This document shows positions 36,677 through 45,681 of a stretch of DNA of 64,000 bases, one piece after another. The position numbers and the translations under genes were made by a program. Every line of letters begins with the position of its first letter. Position 1 is the first letter of the stretch. The notes below the pieces were generated by a model, which was not told the origin of the DNA, ran no database searches, and worked only from the letters and a program-made list of their open reading frames with translations. This stretch comes from JAJRZL01 sp964557855 (lineage in GTDB: Bacteria; Zixibacteria; MSB-5A5; GN15; FEB-12). Location: positions 62,001 through 126,000 of the forward strand of contig CAZLBP010000004.1 in NCBI GenBank assembly GCA_964557855.1, read 5' to 3'.

Positions 36677-37164
36677 GAGATGCCATAAGGAAATTCAGTG
36701 AGTCGGCGGAATTGCGCGCCTCCTTGCTCAATCGGATCCGCACCCATCGGTACTTCCAGTGGTCGCTGCTGGGATTGGTGATTCTGATCGTAGCCAGTAT
36801 TCACATCTGGCAGCGTGTGACCATCCTTGATCTGGTCCACGAAGTGTCACTGCTGCGGCAAGAGCATGCACAACTGGTCGATGATTCCAAGAAGATGACC
36901 TCGGAGATCACGCTGCTTTCATCCGCTTCACGCATTCGCCGGTATGCGGAAGATACGCTCGGGCTGGTGACGGTTGCTCCGGAGAACATGTACACGCTGG
37001 TGCGGACGGAATACGAGCCGGAGGAAGCGGACGATGTTTCTCGTTTGCTGACGGCGCTGCGACGAGCGACTACTTACATGCCGGCGGTGTCTATAACGCA
37101 AGCTTCGGCTTCAACGCTGCCTCAGATCCTGGCTGACTCGCTCACCAGGATGGAGGGTGAATGA
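36673..37164 (+). CDS. ftsL: Cell division protein FtsL
   Basis: 163 residues with the FtsL layout: a basic cytoplasmic start, one membrane segment (about 31-47, WSLLGLVILIVASIHIW), then a coiled-coil leucine-zipper-like part (VTILDLVHEVSLLRQEHAQLVDDSKKMTSEI) and a longer periplasmic tail. Sequence alone is not diagnostic, but position between rsmH and ftsI, with ATGA overlaps on both sides, makes the call firm. It bridges FtsQ and the FtsW-FtsI synthase in the divisome. Confidence 0.85.
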   Translation: MRDAIRKFSESAELRASLLNRIRTHRYFQWSLLGLVILIVASIHIWQRVTILDLVHEVSLLRQEHAQLVDDSKKMTSEITLLSSASRIRRYAEDTLGLVTVAPENMYTLVRTEYEPEEADDVSRLLTALRRATTYMPAVSITQASASTLPQILADSLTRMEGE

Positions 37165-39245
37165 AACGCACCAGACATGAACGGCTCCGACTGGGCTGGT
37201 TATACGTCGCAGTCTGTCTGGTATTCGCCGTTATAGGCGCCCGCCTGGTGCAGCTTCAGGTCGTCAAGCACGCACAGTATGGTGATATCGTGAATCAGCA
37301 GTCCAGCGGCAGAGTCGCCATACCTGCGGAACGGGGTCTTATTTTCGACCGGAACGGCGTCAATGTTGCCAACAACGTGACTCGGGCGTCGTTGTATGCA
37401 CACCCGCTGAGCCCGGATGAACTGGCACAGGTTTCTCGATATATCGGGGGCTTGTTCAACATGTCGTCAAGCGAGGTGAGTCGCGAATATGGCTTGAAGG
37501 TTGGCAAGTTTCGCTGGATTGAGCGCCATATATCAGACGTTTTGGCCGCCAGGATCAGGAGCGATCGGACCGTGCCGACAGGATTGTTTCTGCGACAGGA
37601 GACCAGACGGGAATATCCGCAAGGACTGGTCGGGAAGCAGATTCTCGGATTCACGAATATCGATAACCGAGGCCAGGCCGGCCTGGAACTGGCCTACGAT
37701 TCGTTGTTGGCAGGCAAAAAAGGCTGGGCCGACATTCGCCGGGACGGACTCCGAAACCTGTATCGTGTCAATGAACAATCTCTCGTTAAGCCGTTGCCGG
37801 GCAAATCACTGATTCTCACCGTCGACTGGCGGTTGCAGGAAATCCTTGAAGAGGAGCTCCGGCACGGAGTGGACTCGTTTCAGGCGACCCAGGCCATGGG
37901 GGCGTTCGTGGACTGTCGCACAGGCGAGGTTTTGGCGATCGCTCATTTCGATCCGGATGAAAAGCACGCGCACAGACCCGACAAACTTCGACCGGTAACC
38001 GACCTGTTCGAGCCCGGTTCGATCTTCAAAGCCATAACTGCGGCGGGGCTCTTAGACGCCGGACAGGTAGATTTTGCCGAAACCACGTATTGTGAAAACG
38101 GACAGTGGCGGGTCGGCCGTCGTACGCTGCATGATGACAAGGAACTGGGCTGGCTAACGTTCCGGGAGATAATAGAGCTCTCGAGCAATATTGGTATCGC
38201 CAAGTACGCCCTCAATCTGGGCGGTGATAATCTGTATGAAACAGCCCGGCAGTTTGGTTTCGGTGAGAAGACGAATGTCGGAATCGGCGGGGAAGCGGGA
38301 GGCAGTGTTTACCTTCCCCAGCGCTGGTCCGACTACACCGTGGCGGCGCTTTCATTTGGTCATTCGATTTCCGTCACTTGTTTGCAGATGACAATGGCCA
38401 TGGCGGCGATCGCCAACGGAGGTGAGCTGCTGCGACCCCAGTTGGTCCTGTGCGCGGCAGATGAAAAAGGACGAGTGACCCGTCTCTGGGGCAGAGAAGT
38501 CGTACGACGGGTCATGGAGGAAGAGTCCGTAGACAGTCTTCAGGCGTTCTTACGGGGCGTCGTTGAGCGCGGCACCGCCAAGAAGGCGGAGTTGCCGGCC
38601 GTGCCGCTGGCGGGCAAAACCGGAACCGCGGAATTGACCCGGGCGGACGGACGCGGCTACCACAAAAACAAATTCGTCGCCAGCTTCGCAGGATTCTTTC
38701 CGTATGAAGAACCGGCCGTGGCCGGGATTATCGCCCTGTGGGAACCGGAGCCGATCCATTACGGGGGGCACACGGCAGGACCGATTTTTCGCAATATCGT
38801 GGAGCGGTACATGGTGACCAACCCGGACTTCCTGGCCGTGGACAACAGAACACTGACGGATCAGAAACAACCTTCCAAACACACGGTTCAGGTACCGGAC
38901 TTGACAGGGCGTGGCATCACACAGGCGCGGGCTTTGGCCGACGAAAGAGGAATTACACTCCGGGGAAATGCCGACAGCGGTATTGTCGTCTGGCAATATC
39001 CGGCTGCCGACAGAATTGTCTTCCATGGGAATGAAGTACTGGTCGCGGTAGTTTCGGAAGCGGAACAGCCTCCGGCTATGATTGATCTGCACGGTCTCTC
39101 GGTACGGCAGGCATCGGCATTTCTGGCGTTTGTGGGTATAAACGGTAGAGTCAAGGGTCATGGTCGGGTTGTCGACCAATCGATCCCTCCCGGGGAAGTA
39201 ATCAACAAAAACGAGGTGTGCTGGTTGCGCTGTCAACCCATATAG
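37161..39245 (+). CDS. ftsI: Penicillin-binding protein FtsI (division transpeptidase) with PASTA domains
   Basis: 694 residues: one N-terminal membrane anchor (about 12-30), the dimerisation domain, and the transpeptidase domain with the SxxK Ser287 (EPGSIFKA), SSN (IELSSNIG) and KTG at 486-488 (AGKTGTAE). Two PASTA domains follow (about 575-635 and 640-694: VPDLTGRGITQARALADERGI, MIDLHGLSVRQASAFL). C-terminal PASTA repeats are found in Gram-positive and some FCB FtsI proteins but not in enterobacteria. It crosslinks septal peptidoglycan with FtsW. ATGA overlap with ftsL. Confidence 0.95.
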   Translation: MKRTRHERLRLGWLYVAVCLVFAVIGARLVQLQVVKHAQYGDIVNQQSSGRVAIPAERGLIFDRNGVNVANNVTRASLYAHPLSPDELAQVSRYIGGLFNMSSSEVSREYGLKVGKFRWIERHISDVLAARIRSDRTVPTGLFLRQETRREYPQGLVGKQILGFTNIDNRGQAGLELAYDSLLAGKKGWADIRRDGLRNLYRVNEQSLVKPLPGKSLILTVDWRLQEILEEELRHGVDSFQATQAMGAFVDCRTGEVLAIAHFDPDEKHAHRPDKLRPVTDLFEPGSIFKAITAAGLLDAGQVDFAETTYCENGQWRVGRRTLHDDKELGWLTFREIIELSSNIGIAKYALNLGGDNLYETARQFGFGEKTNVGIGGEAGGSVYLPQRWSDYTVAALSFGHSISVTCLQMTMAMAAIANGGELLRPQLVLCAADEKGRVTRLWGREVVRRVMEEESVDSLQAFLRGVVERGTAKKAELPAVPLAGKTGTAELTRADGRGYHKNKFVASFAGFFPYEEPAVAGIIALWEPEPIHYGGHTAGPIFRNIVERYMVTNPDFLAVDNRTLTDQKQPSKHTVQVPDLTGRGITQARALADERGITLRGNADSGIVVWQYPAADRIVFHGNEVLVAVVSEAEQPPAMIDLHGLSVRQASAFLAFVGINGRVKGHGRVVDQSIPPGEVINKNEVCWLRCQPI

Positions 39246-39272
39246 GAGGATGCCATAAAGCTCTCGGACCTG

Positions 39273-40739
39273 ATGAAGGGAATCACGGATGCCAAGATCA
39301 GCGGTGAAGCTGGTGTTGAGATCGAACACCTGGAGTACGACTCGCGTCTTGTGCGGGAGAACAGTCTGTTCTTCGCCGTGACCGGCTTCAAGCGCGACGG
39401 GTACGAGTTCGTCGAAGACGCCCGCGCCCGCGGAGCGGTAGCCGTCATGGGTGAACGTGAGGCCCACCCGGGCGTGCCCGTTCACGTGCAGGTCCCTGAC
39501 GTGCGTGCGGCCATGGCTGACGTAGCGGCCGCGTTTTACGGTTATCCCGGCAAGAACCTCAACATCTGCGGCGTCACCGGCACCAACGGTAAAACCACCA
39601 CCTGTCACCTGATACGGACCATACTCGACGGCGATTACCGTAAGACTGGGATAATCTGTTCCGCTATCTACGATACCGGCGCCGAACAATTCCCGGCGGA
39701 GCGCACCACGCCGGAATCGTTGGATCTGCAGAGGCTTTTATACCTGATGATCGCCAACGCCTGTACGGACGCGGTCATCGAGGTTTCCTCTCACGCCCTG
39801 ATTTTGAAACGAGTCGAACATATAGACTTTACGGTTGTCGTTTATACCAATCTGACCCGCGATCACCTCGATTTCCACGAGTCGATGGATGATTATCTTC
39901 GGGCCAAAGCCCTGTTGCTGGACAAGCTCTCCGGAGCGCGTGTGTGCGCCGTTATTAATATCGACGTTCCGGAGTTTCGTCCTTTGTTCGGAGGATTAAC
40001 CAGCGATACGATTAGTTATTCGCTCCAGGACAGTTCGGCCGACGTGTACTGCGCCAGTTACAAACTGGAACCACATCAGACGGCCTTCGATGTCGTGACG
40101 CCTCAGGGAGCGCGCACGGTGGTATTCGGGCTGCCGGGTAAGTTTAACCTGTTGAACGGGATAGCGGCCACGGCCGGCGGGCTGGCCGGCGGGGTGGAGC
40201 TTGATGCCGTGGTACACGGTCTGGAAGCGGCTCAGCCCGTTCCCGGGCGTTTCGTGCCGATCTCGGCAGGGCAGCCGTTTGCGCTCATCGTGGACTACGC
40301 CCACACCCCCGATGCGCTGGAACGTCTGTGTGAGTCCGCACGGGACTTTTGCCGTGGCCGAGTCCTGCTTCTATTCGGTTGCGGCGGGGATCGTGATCGC
40401 GGCAAACGTGCGCTTATGGGAACTGCGGCCACGACTCATGCCGATCGGGCCGTGGTGACATCGGACAATCCCCGAAGTGAGGATCCGCAGGCGATAATCG
40501 AAGAAATTAAACCTGGACTAAGTCGTGATAATTACGAGATAGAGCCCGATCGAGAAGCCGCCATCGCCCTGATCTTGAATCAAGCCCGTGAGGGTGATGT
40601 CGTACTTCTGGCCGGCAAAGGTGCGGAAAACTACCAGGAGATCAAAGGTGAACGGCACCCGTTTGATGACGCTCGGGTCGCTCGGCAAGTTTTGGCCGAC
40701 CTGGGCTACAAACCGGAAAACACGGTTGAGGAGCATTGA
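39273..40739 (+). CDS. murE: UDP-MurNAc-tripeptide synthetase (meso-DAP adding)
   Basis: 488 residues from ATG 39273. The ligase has GVTGTNGKTTTCHL for ATP, the carbamylated-Lys region and the DNPRSEDP motif (DNPR), which marks meso-diaminopimelate as substrate, so the wall is DAP type. The start is odd: MurE normally begins KLSDLL, and here IKLSDLMKGI lies in frame upstream, opened by an ATA at 39255, 5 nt after GGAGG. An ATG at 39250 reads ATG-CCA-TAA. True initiation may be at ATA or the sequence may have an error. Confidence 0.94.
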   Translation: MKGITDAKISGEAGVEIEHLEYDSRLVRENSLFFAVTGFKRDGYEFVEDARARGAVAVMGEREAHPGVPVHVQVPDVRAAMADVAAAFYGYPGKNLNICGVTGTNGKTTTCHLIRTILDGDYRKTGIICSAIYDTGAEQFPAERTTPESLDLQRLLYLMIANACTDAVIEVSSHALILKRVEHIDFTVVVYTNLTRDHLDFHESMDDYLRAKALLLDKLSGARVCAVINIDVPEFRPLFGGLTSDTISYSLQDSSADVYCASYKLEPHQTAFDVVTPQGARTVVFGLPGKFNLLNGIAATAGGLAGGVELDAVVHGLEAAQPVPGRFVPISAGQPFALIVDYAHTPDALERLCESARDFCRGRVLLLFGCGGDRDRGKRALMGTAATTHADRAVVTSDNPRSEDPQAIIEEIKPGLSRDNYEIEPDREAAIALILNQAREGDVVLLAGKGAENYQEIKGERHPFDDARVARQVLADLGYKPENTVEEH

Positions 40740-42127
40740 TCACTTTGCAGTTCGATAAAGCAGCCGCAATTGTCAACGGCACGTTGTACAACAGTGAAGC
40801 GGCGGGACGTGTTTTCCGCGGCGTCTCCATAGACAGCCGTACCGTGCAGCCGGGAGAGATGTTCATCGCCATCCGCGGGGAGCGCAATGACGGTCATGAC
40901 TTCATCACCGGTGCGCTTGACCGGGGTGCAGCCGGCGTGATGGTCGAATTCGCCTACCCTCGATTGGAGCATCTTCCAGGACACACGCCGGTCATTGCGG
41001 TGCCTCACAGCCACGAAGCCATGATGAAACTGGCCGCCGCCTATCGTCAGACCATTCCGGTTCGAATCATCGGTATCACCGGCTCCAACGGCAAAACGAC
41101 GACCAAGGAACTGGCCTATCGATTGATTCTTGCACTGGAAGAGAAGACGTACCGGTCACCCGGCAACTTGAACAATCTCTACGGCGCTCCGCTGGCGCTG
41201 CTGCGCATGCCCCGGGACACCCGATTCGCCGTGATGGAACTCGGTATATCAACTCGGACGGAGATGCCGCGTCTGGCCGAACTGGTGAAGCCCGATGTTA
41301 TCGTTCTTACCAATGTGGGCGCTACGCATTTGGAATTCCTGGGCTCGGTGGAGGCAGTGGCGCGGGCCAAACTGCAGCTGGTGGAGTTGGCCGCCGAGGA
41401 TGTGCCGGTGATCGTTAATGCGGACGATGCTGTCCTGATGAGGGAAACGAGGAAAGTGCGCAGTCGATTCACGACTTTCGGAATCGAACAGGCAGCCGAT
41501 TTTAAACCCGAATCCATAGTGCAGGATGAATCCGGCGGCAGTAAGGTAGTCATCGAGAACAACAGTTTCTATTTGCCGCTTCTGGGCAGACACCAGATAT
41601 CCAATCTGCTGGCCGCATATGCAGCCGCCAGGGCATTAGGGTGCAACTTGGATGACGTGGAAACAGCGGCTTTGGAGTTGAACACTGCGCCGTGGCGCGG
41701 CCAAAGCCTGCAGCGCGAAGGTATTCACTTCATTGCCGACTGCTACAATGCCAATCCGGAATCCATGAAAGCCGGGGTGACGGCGTTCCTAAATCTGCCG
41801 GTGACGGGACGACGCTGGTTGATATTGGGAGATATGCTGGAACTGGGTCCGGATGCCGTGAAATATCACACGGAGATCGGCCGCGCAATAGCAAGGTATG
41901 AATTCGACAAGCTGGTAACGGTCGGACGTCTGGCAGAACATATTGGACGAGGAGCCCGAGCGGCCGGCATACCCGATAACAAGCTGCTGCATTACGGAAA
42001 CGCCGGACAGTGTGTCGCCGGATCGAAAGACATGCTTGCCTCCGGAGACCACGTGTATCTCAAGGCGTCGAGAGGGATAGAGTTGGAGAAGATGCTCGAG
42101 GCCTATCGAAGCGGAGAGGATGCCTGA
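40736..42127 (+). CDS. murF: UDP-MurNAc-pentapeptide synthetase (D-Ala-D-Ala adding)
   Basis: 463 residues. Adds D-Ala-D-Ala to UDP-MurNAc-tripeptide. Motifs: FRGVSIDSRTVQPGEMFIAI in the N-terminal UDP-binding domain, the P loop GITGSNGKTTTKEL, GTNIGATHLEFLGS-like VGATHLEFLGS, and ADCYNANPESM. The frame begins at a TTG that overlaps the murE stop (TTGA); GAGGAG is only 2 nt away, so TTG at 40745 is an alternative. It overlaps mraY by 1 nt. Confidence 0.95.
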   Translation: MITLQFDKAAAIVNGTLYNSEAAGRVFRGVSIDSRTVQPGEMFIAIRGERNDGHDFITGALDRGAAGVMVEFAYPRLEHLPGHTPVIAVPHSHEAMMKLAAAYRQTIPVRIIGITGSNGKTTTKELAYRLILALEEKTYRSPGNLNNLYGAPLALLRMPRDTRFAVMELGISTRTEMPRLAELVKPDVIVLTNVGATHLEFLGSVEAVARAKLQLVELAAEDVPVIVNADDAVLMRETRKVRSRFTTFGIEQAADFKPESIVQDESGGSKVVIENNSFYLPLLGRHQISNLLAAYAAARALGCNLDDVETAALELNTAPWRGQSLQREGIHFIADCYNANPESMKAGVTAFLNLPVTGRRWLILGDMLELGPDAVKYHTEIGRAIARYEFDKLVTVGRLAEHIGRGARAAGIPDNKLLHYGNAGQCVAGSKDMLASGDHVYLKASRGIELEKMLEAYRSGEDA

Positions 42128-43215
42128 TGCTGTACCATTTACTTTATCCCCTGACAAGTGAGATCTCCGGCTTCAATATCTTCCGGTACATTACGTTCCG
42201 CACGGCCGGCGCCGCCGCTACCGCCATCATTATCTGTCTTATCCTGGGTCCCTTCTTCATTAACCTGCTCCGGAAATACAACGTGCGCGAGAAAATCCGT
42301 GCGGAAGGTCCCGCGACCCATCAGCAGAAAGCCGGCACGCCGACAATGGGCGGCCTGATTATTCTGGCCGGAGTGCTCATACCCACTCTGCTCTGGGCTG
42401 ATCTCAGCAATTTCTATGTCCTGCTGGCGCTGCTGGTGACGGCGTGGTTGGGCTTGATCGGGTATATGGATGATTACCTGAAAGCCATCAAAGGGGAACC
42501 GAAAGGCATGGTGGCTCGGAAGAAGCTGGTCGGCCAGGTGACGCTGGGCGTGTTGTTCGGCGTCCTGCTCGTTTATGTAGCTCCGGCGGAACTGTTCGAT
42601 GGTACTACCAGTATCCCGTTTCTGAAGAACTACGTGCTGGCGTTGGGACCGCTGTATATCCCGTTTATGATTCTGGTCATTACCGGCTCGTCGAATGCGG
42701 TTAACCTCACCGATGGCGCGGACGGTTTAGCCATTGGTTTATGTGGACTCTGCTTCGTGGCTTTTGGGGGGATCGCCTATGTGACGGGACGCATGGACTT
42801 TTCCAGTTATTTGCAAATCGACTATCTGCCCGGCAGCGGCGAGCTGACCGTCTACTGCGGAGCGGTCGTGGGTTCGGCACTGGGCTTTTTGTGGTTCAAC
42901 AGTCATCCGGCGCAGGTATTCATGGGAGACACCGGTTCGCTGGCGCTGGGCGGGGCGCTCGGTGCGATCGCTATTATGCTCAAGAAGGAATTGCTGCTCG
43001 TGATTGTGGGCGGAGTATTCGTTATTGAAGTGCTGTCGGTCGTGATTCAGATTTTATCCTATCGCTACCGAGGCGGCAAACGCGTGTTCAAAATGGCGCC
43101 TATTCACCATCATTTCGAGCTGCTGGGATGGCCCGAGTCCAAGGTGGTCGTGAGGTTCTGGATCGTGGGCGCCCTTTTCGCTCTGATGACACTGGCAACT
43201 TTGAAGGTACGATGA
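42127..43215 (+). CDS. mraY: Phospho-MurNAc-pentapeptide transferase
   Basis: 362 residues of an integral membrane enzyme that makes lipid I on undecaprenyl phosphate. About ten hydrophobic segments; motifs KAGTPTMGG, the Asp-rich GYMDDYLK, NAVNLTDGADGLA, FMGDTGSLALGG and the loop APIHHHFELLGWPE with its HHH cluster. ATG at 42127 overlaps the murF stop (TGATG). ATGA overlap with murD. Confidence 0.97.
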   Translation: MLYHLLYPLTSEISGFNIFRYITFRTAGAAATAIIICLILGPFFINLLRKYNVREKIRAEGPATHQQKAGTPTMGGLIILAGVLIPTLLWADLSNFYVLLALLVTAWLGLIGYMDDYLKAIKGEPKGMVARKKLVGQVTLGVLFGVLLVYVAPAELFDGTTSIPFLKNYVLALGPLYIPFMILVITGSSNAVNLTDGADGLAIGLCGLCFVAFGGIAYVTGRMDFSSYLQIDYLPGSGELTVYCGAVVGSALGFLWFNSHPAQVFMGDTGSLALGGALGAIAIMLKKELLLVIVGGVFVIEVLSVVIQILSYRYRGGKRVFKMAPIHHHFELLGWPESKVVVRFWIVGALFALMTLATLKVR

Positions 43216-44603
43216 CGGCTGAAGAACGCATAAGAGACCGTAAGATCGGAATCGTGGGTATGGCCCGTTCCGGAATCGCGGCCGCGCAACTGGCCGCCCG
43301 GCTGGGCGGAAAGCCGTTCGTTTCCGATTACAGACGCGCCGAGCTGCTGACCGGTCCGTGTCGCCTGTTGGAGGAGGCCGGGATATCTTATGAAACCGAC
43401 GGTCACACGGAGCGGCTGCTGTCTTCGGATTATGTGGTGTTGTCTCCCGGTGTGTCGCTTGACAGCAAGATCGTCCGGAGCATCAGTCAGACGGGGTTGC
43501 CGATCTTCTCCGAGATCGAATTCGCCTCCTGGGTCTGTCGGGGTCTGGTAGTGGCGGTGACCGGTTCCAATGGTAAGACGACGACTACAACTTTAATCGG
43601 TGAAATGCTTACCGCCGCCGGGCTGGAGGCGTTCGTGTGCGGCAATATCGGTCGGCCGTTCTCGGAGGTGGCGGACCGGATTCCGTCCGGGGGCGCCGCA
43701 GCGGTAGAAGTGTCGACGTTTCAGCTGGAGACTATCGCGGATTTCAAACCGAATGTGGCGCTCATTCTCAATTTATCGGAGGATCACCTGGACCGACATG
43801 GGAGTTTCGAGGCGTATAAGAGGCTCAAGTACCGTATTGCCGAGAACCAGACGGCGGAAGACTACCTGATACTTAATCTGGACGATGCGATTCTCTCGCA
43901 AGACGTTATAGAAACGTCGGCACAAAGACGCTATTTCTCCGTCGAGCCTGAAGACGAGGCGATGACTTTCGTGCAGGAGGAAAGACTTCGCCGGCGGAGC
44001 GGAGACACGGTACAGGATGTCGTCGGGGTCGATGAGATCCGTATTCCCGGCCCCCACAACCTGCAGAATGCCGCGGCGGCGGTGGCGGCCGTATCGCTTC
44101 TTGAAGTGCCGAGCGGCACGATGGCAGAGGTGCTGCGTTCCTTTCCCGGTGTGGAGCACCGGCTGGAGTGGGTGCGGAATTATCATGGCGTGGATTTCGT
44201 GAATGACTCCAAGGCCACCAACGTTAACTCGACGTGTTTTGCCCTGCGGTCCATCAAATCTCCACTGTACCTGATCGCCGGTGGCCGGGACAAGGGAGCC
44301 GGATACGAGCCTCTTATCGAGTACGGCCGGGATAAGATCCAAGCGGTCGTAGTGATCGGCGAGGCACGGGCGAAAATACACAACGCCCTGGGGCGCGAAT
44401 TCCAGGTGATCGAGACCGACTCGCTGGAAGAGGCGGTGCATATCTGTTTCGACATGGCGTTCCCCGGCGAGACCGTGTTGCTGTCGCCGGCCTGCGCCAG
44501 TTTCGATATGTTCGAGGATTTCGAGCACCGGGGGCGAGTGTTCAAAGAAATTGTCATGAGATTGAAGAATGGTAAAACGAACGACAAAAGCGTTACCTCA
44601 TAA
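43212..44603 (+). CDS. murD: UDP-MurNAc-L-alanine:D-glutamate ligase
   Basis: 463 residues from ATG 43212 (MTAEERIRDRKIGIVGMARSG). Adds D-glutamate. P loop VTGSNGKTTTTTL, then NLSEDHLDRHGS and FVNDSKATNVNS, and the C-terminal LSPACASFDMFEDFEHRG typical of MurD. The 3' end overlaps ftsW by 35 nt, the longest overlap in the cluster. Confidence 0.96.
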   Translation: MTAEERIRDRKIGIVGMARSGIAAAQLAARLGGKPFVSDYRRAELLTGPCRLLEEAGISYETDGHTERLLSSDYVVLSPGVSLDSKIVRSISQTGLPIFSEIEFASWVCRGLVVAVTGSNGKTTTTTLIGEMLTAAGLEAFVCGNIGRPFSEVADRIPSGGAAAVEVSTFQLETIADFKPNVALILNLSEDHLDRHGSFEAYKRLKYRIAENQTAEDYLILNLDDAILSQDVIETSAQRRYFSVEPEDEAMTFVQEERLRRRSGDTVQDVVGVDEIRIPGPHNLQNAAAAVAAVSLLEVPSGTMAEVLRSFPGVEHRLEWVRNYHGVDFVNDSKATNVNSTCFALRSIKSPLYLIAGGRDKGAGYEPLIEYGRDKIQAVVVIGEARAKIHNALGREFQVIETDSLEEAVHICFDMAFPGETVLLSPACASFDMFEDFEHRGRVFKEIVMRLKNGKTNDKSVTS

Positions 44604-45681
44604 CCGAGGCCTCGATGAGAGGCTGTTGGCGGCCTTTCTGCTCATCGTGCTGGTCGGTCTGGTTATAGTCTACTCGACGTCATTCATGATCGCCGAGAGT
44701 CGTCATGACAGTAATGTCCATTTCTTCATGCGCCAATTGCTGTGGATGACGGTATCATTGGCCGCCGTCACGTGTATTTGTCGCGTCGATTTGCAGCGGT
44801 ATGCTTTCTACTCGGTACCGTTTTTGATCGCCGTTGTCGGACTGCTGGGCCTGGTGTTCCTCATGCCGCCTCGCAATGGCGCGCACCGATGGATTATGCT
44901 GGGATCGTTCACCTTGCAGCCTTCGGAACTGCTCAAGGTCGTGTTCGTTTACTACCTCGCTTTTTCAATGTCCAACCGCGATCGCAATATCGCTAACTTA
45001 CGAGGCTTGCTGCTGCGGTATGTACCCGTAATAGGTCTCCCGCTGGCGCTGGTTCTGCTCGAGCCGGATCTCGGGACCACCATAGTCATTTTCGTTACGG
45101 TAATCGGAGTCTTCTTTCTGGCCGGGGCGAGAATCAAACACATGATGATGGCGGCCGTGCCTCTCGTTTCGGCCGCGGCGGTATTGGTCTTCGGCTTGGG
45201 GTACAAGAAAGCGCGGGTGCTTGATTTCCTGGCGGCGATCGTCGACCCGTTGCAAGGGAGTTATCAGTCCAAGCAGGCGGCCCTGACGCTGGGCGCCGGC
45301 GGACTGCTCGGCAGTGGGTTGGGCGAGGGGCGGCAGAAGCTGTTCTTCCTGCCTTTCCCGCATACCGACTTCGTCTTCGCCGCGGCCGGTGAAGAGATCG
45401 GGCTCCTGGGGACGTTTTCTGTTCTGGGGCTCTGGTTGTACTTACTGCTGCGCGGTCTCAAGATCGCCTACGGACAGCCGGACCGGTTCGGCTACCTGCT
45501 GGCAGCGGGGATGGTGTTGTCTTTGTTCGTAAATATGAGCATCAACGTCGGCGTGGTAACCTGTTTGTTGCCGGTGACGGGATTGCCGATGCCGTTTATG
45601 TCATACGGCGGGTCGTCGCTGCTGGCGTCCTGTATCGCGGTGGGTGTGCTGCTGAACCTGTCTCGAAGGGTGGTCCGATGA
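44569..45681 (+). CDS. ftsW: Septal peptidoglycan polymerase FtsW (SEDS family)
   Basis: 370 residues with about ten membrane segments. SEDS glycosyltransferase that polymerises lipid II with FtsI. Motifs: VYSTSFMIAESR, the GAHRWI loop with FTLQPSELLKVVFV, LLEPDLGTTIVI, the catalytic-loop region QSKQAALTLGAGGLLGSGLGEGRQKLFFLP.HTDFVFAAAGEEIG and the last LPMPFMSYGGSSLLA. Start ATG lies inside the murD end. ATGA overlap with murG. Confidence 0.96.
   Translation: MVKRTTKALPHNRGLDERLLAAFLLIVLVGLVIVYSTSFMIAESRHDSNVHFFMRQLLWMTVSLAAVTCICRVDLQRYAFYSVPFLIAVVGLLGLVFLMPPRNGAHRWIMLGSFTLQPSELLKVVFVYYLAFSMSNRDRNIANLRGLLLRYVPVIGLPLALVLLEPDLGTTIVIFVTVIGVFFLAGARIKHMMMAAVPLVSAAAVLVFGLGYKKARVLDFLAAIVDPLQGSYQSKQAALTLGAGGLLGSGLGEGRQKLFFLPFPHTDFVFAAAGEEIGLLGTFSVLGLWLYLLLRGLKIAYGQPDRFGYLLAAGMVLSLFVNMSINVGVVTCLLPVTGLPMPFMSYGGSSLLASCIAVGVLLNLSRRVVR

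Noticed and set aside
38550..39689. A 379-codon minus-strand frame over ftsI and murE
   Set aside because: It crosses two conserved genes and shows no family motif.
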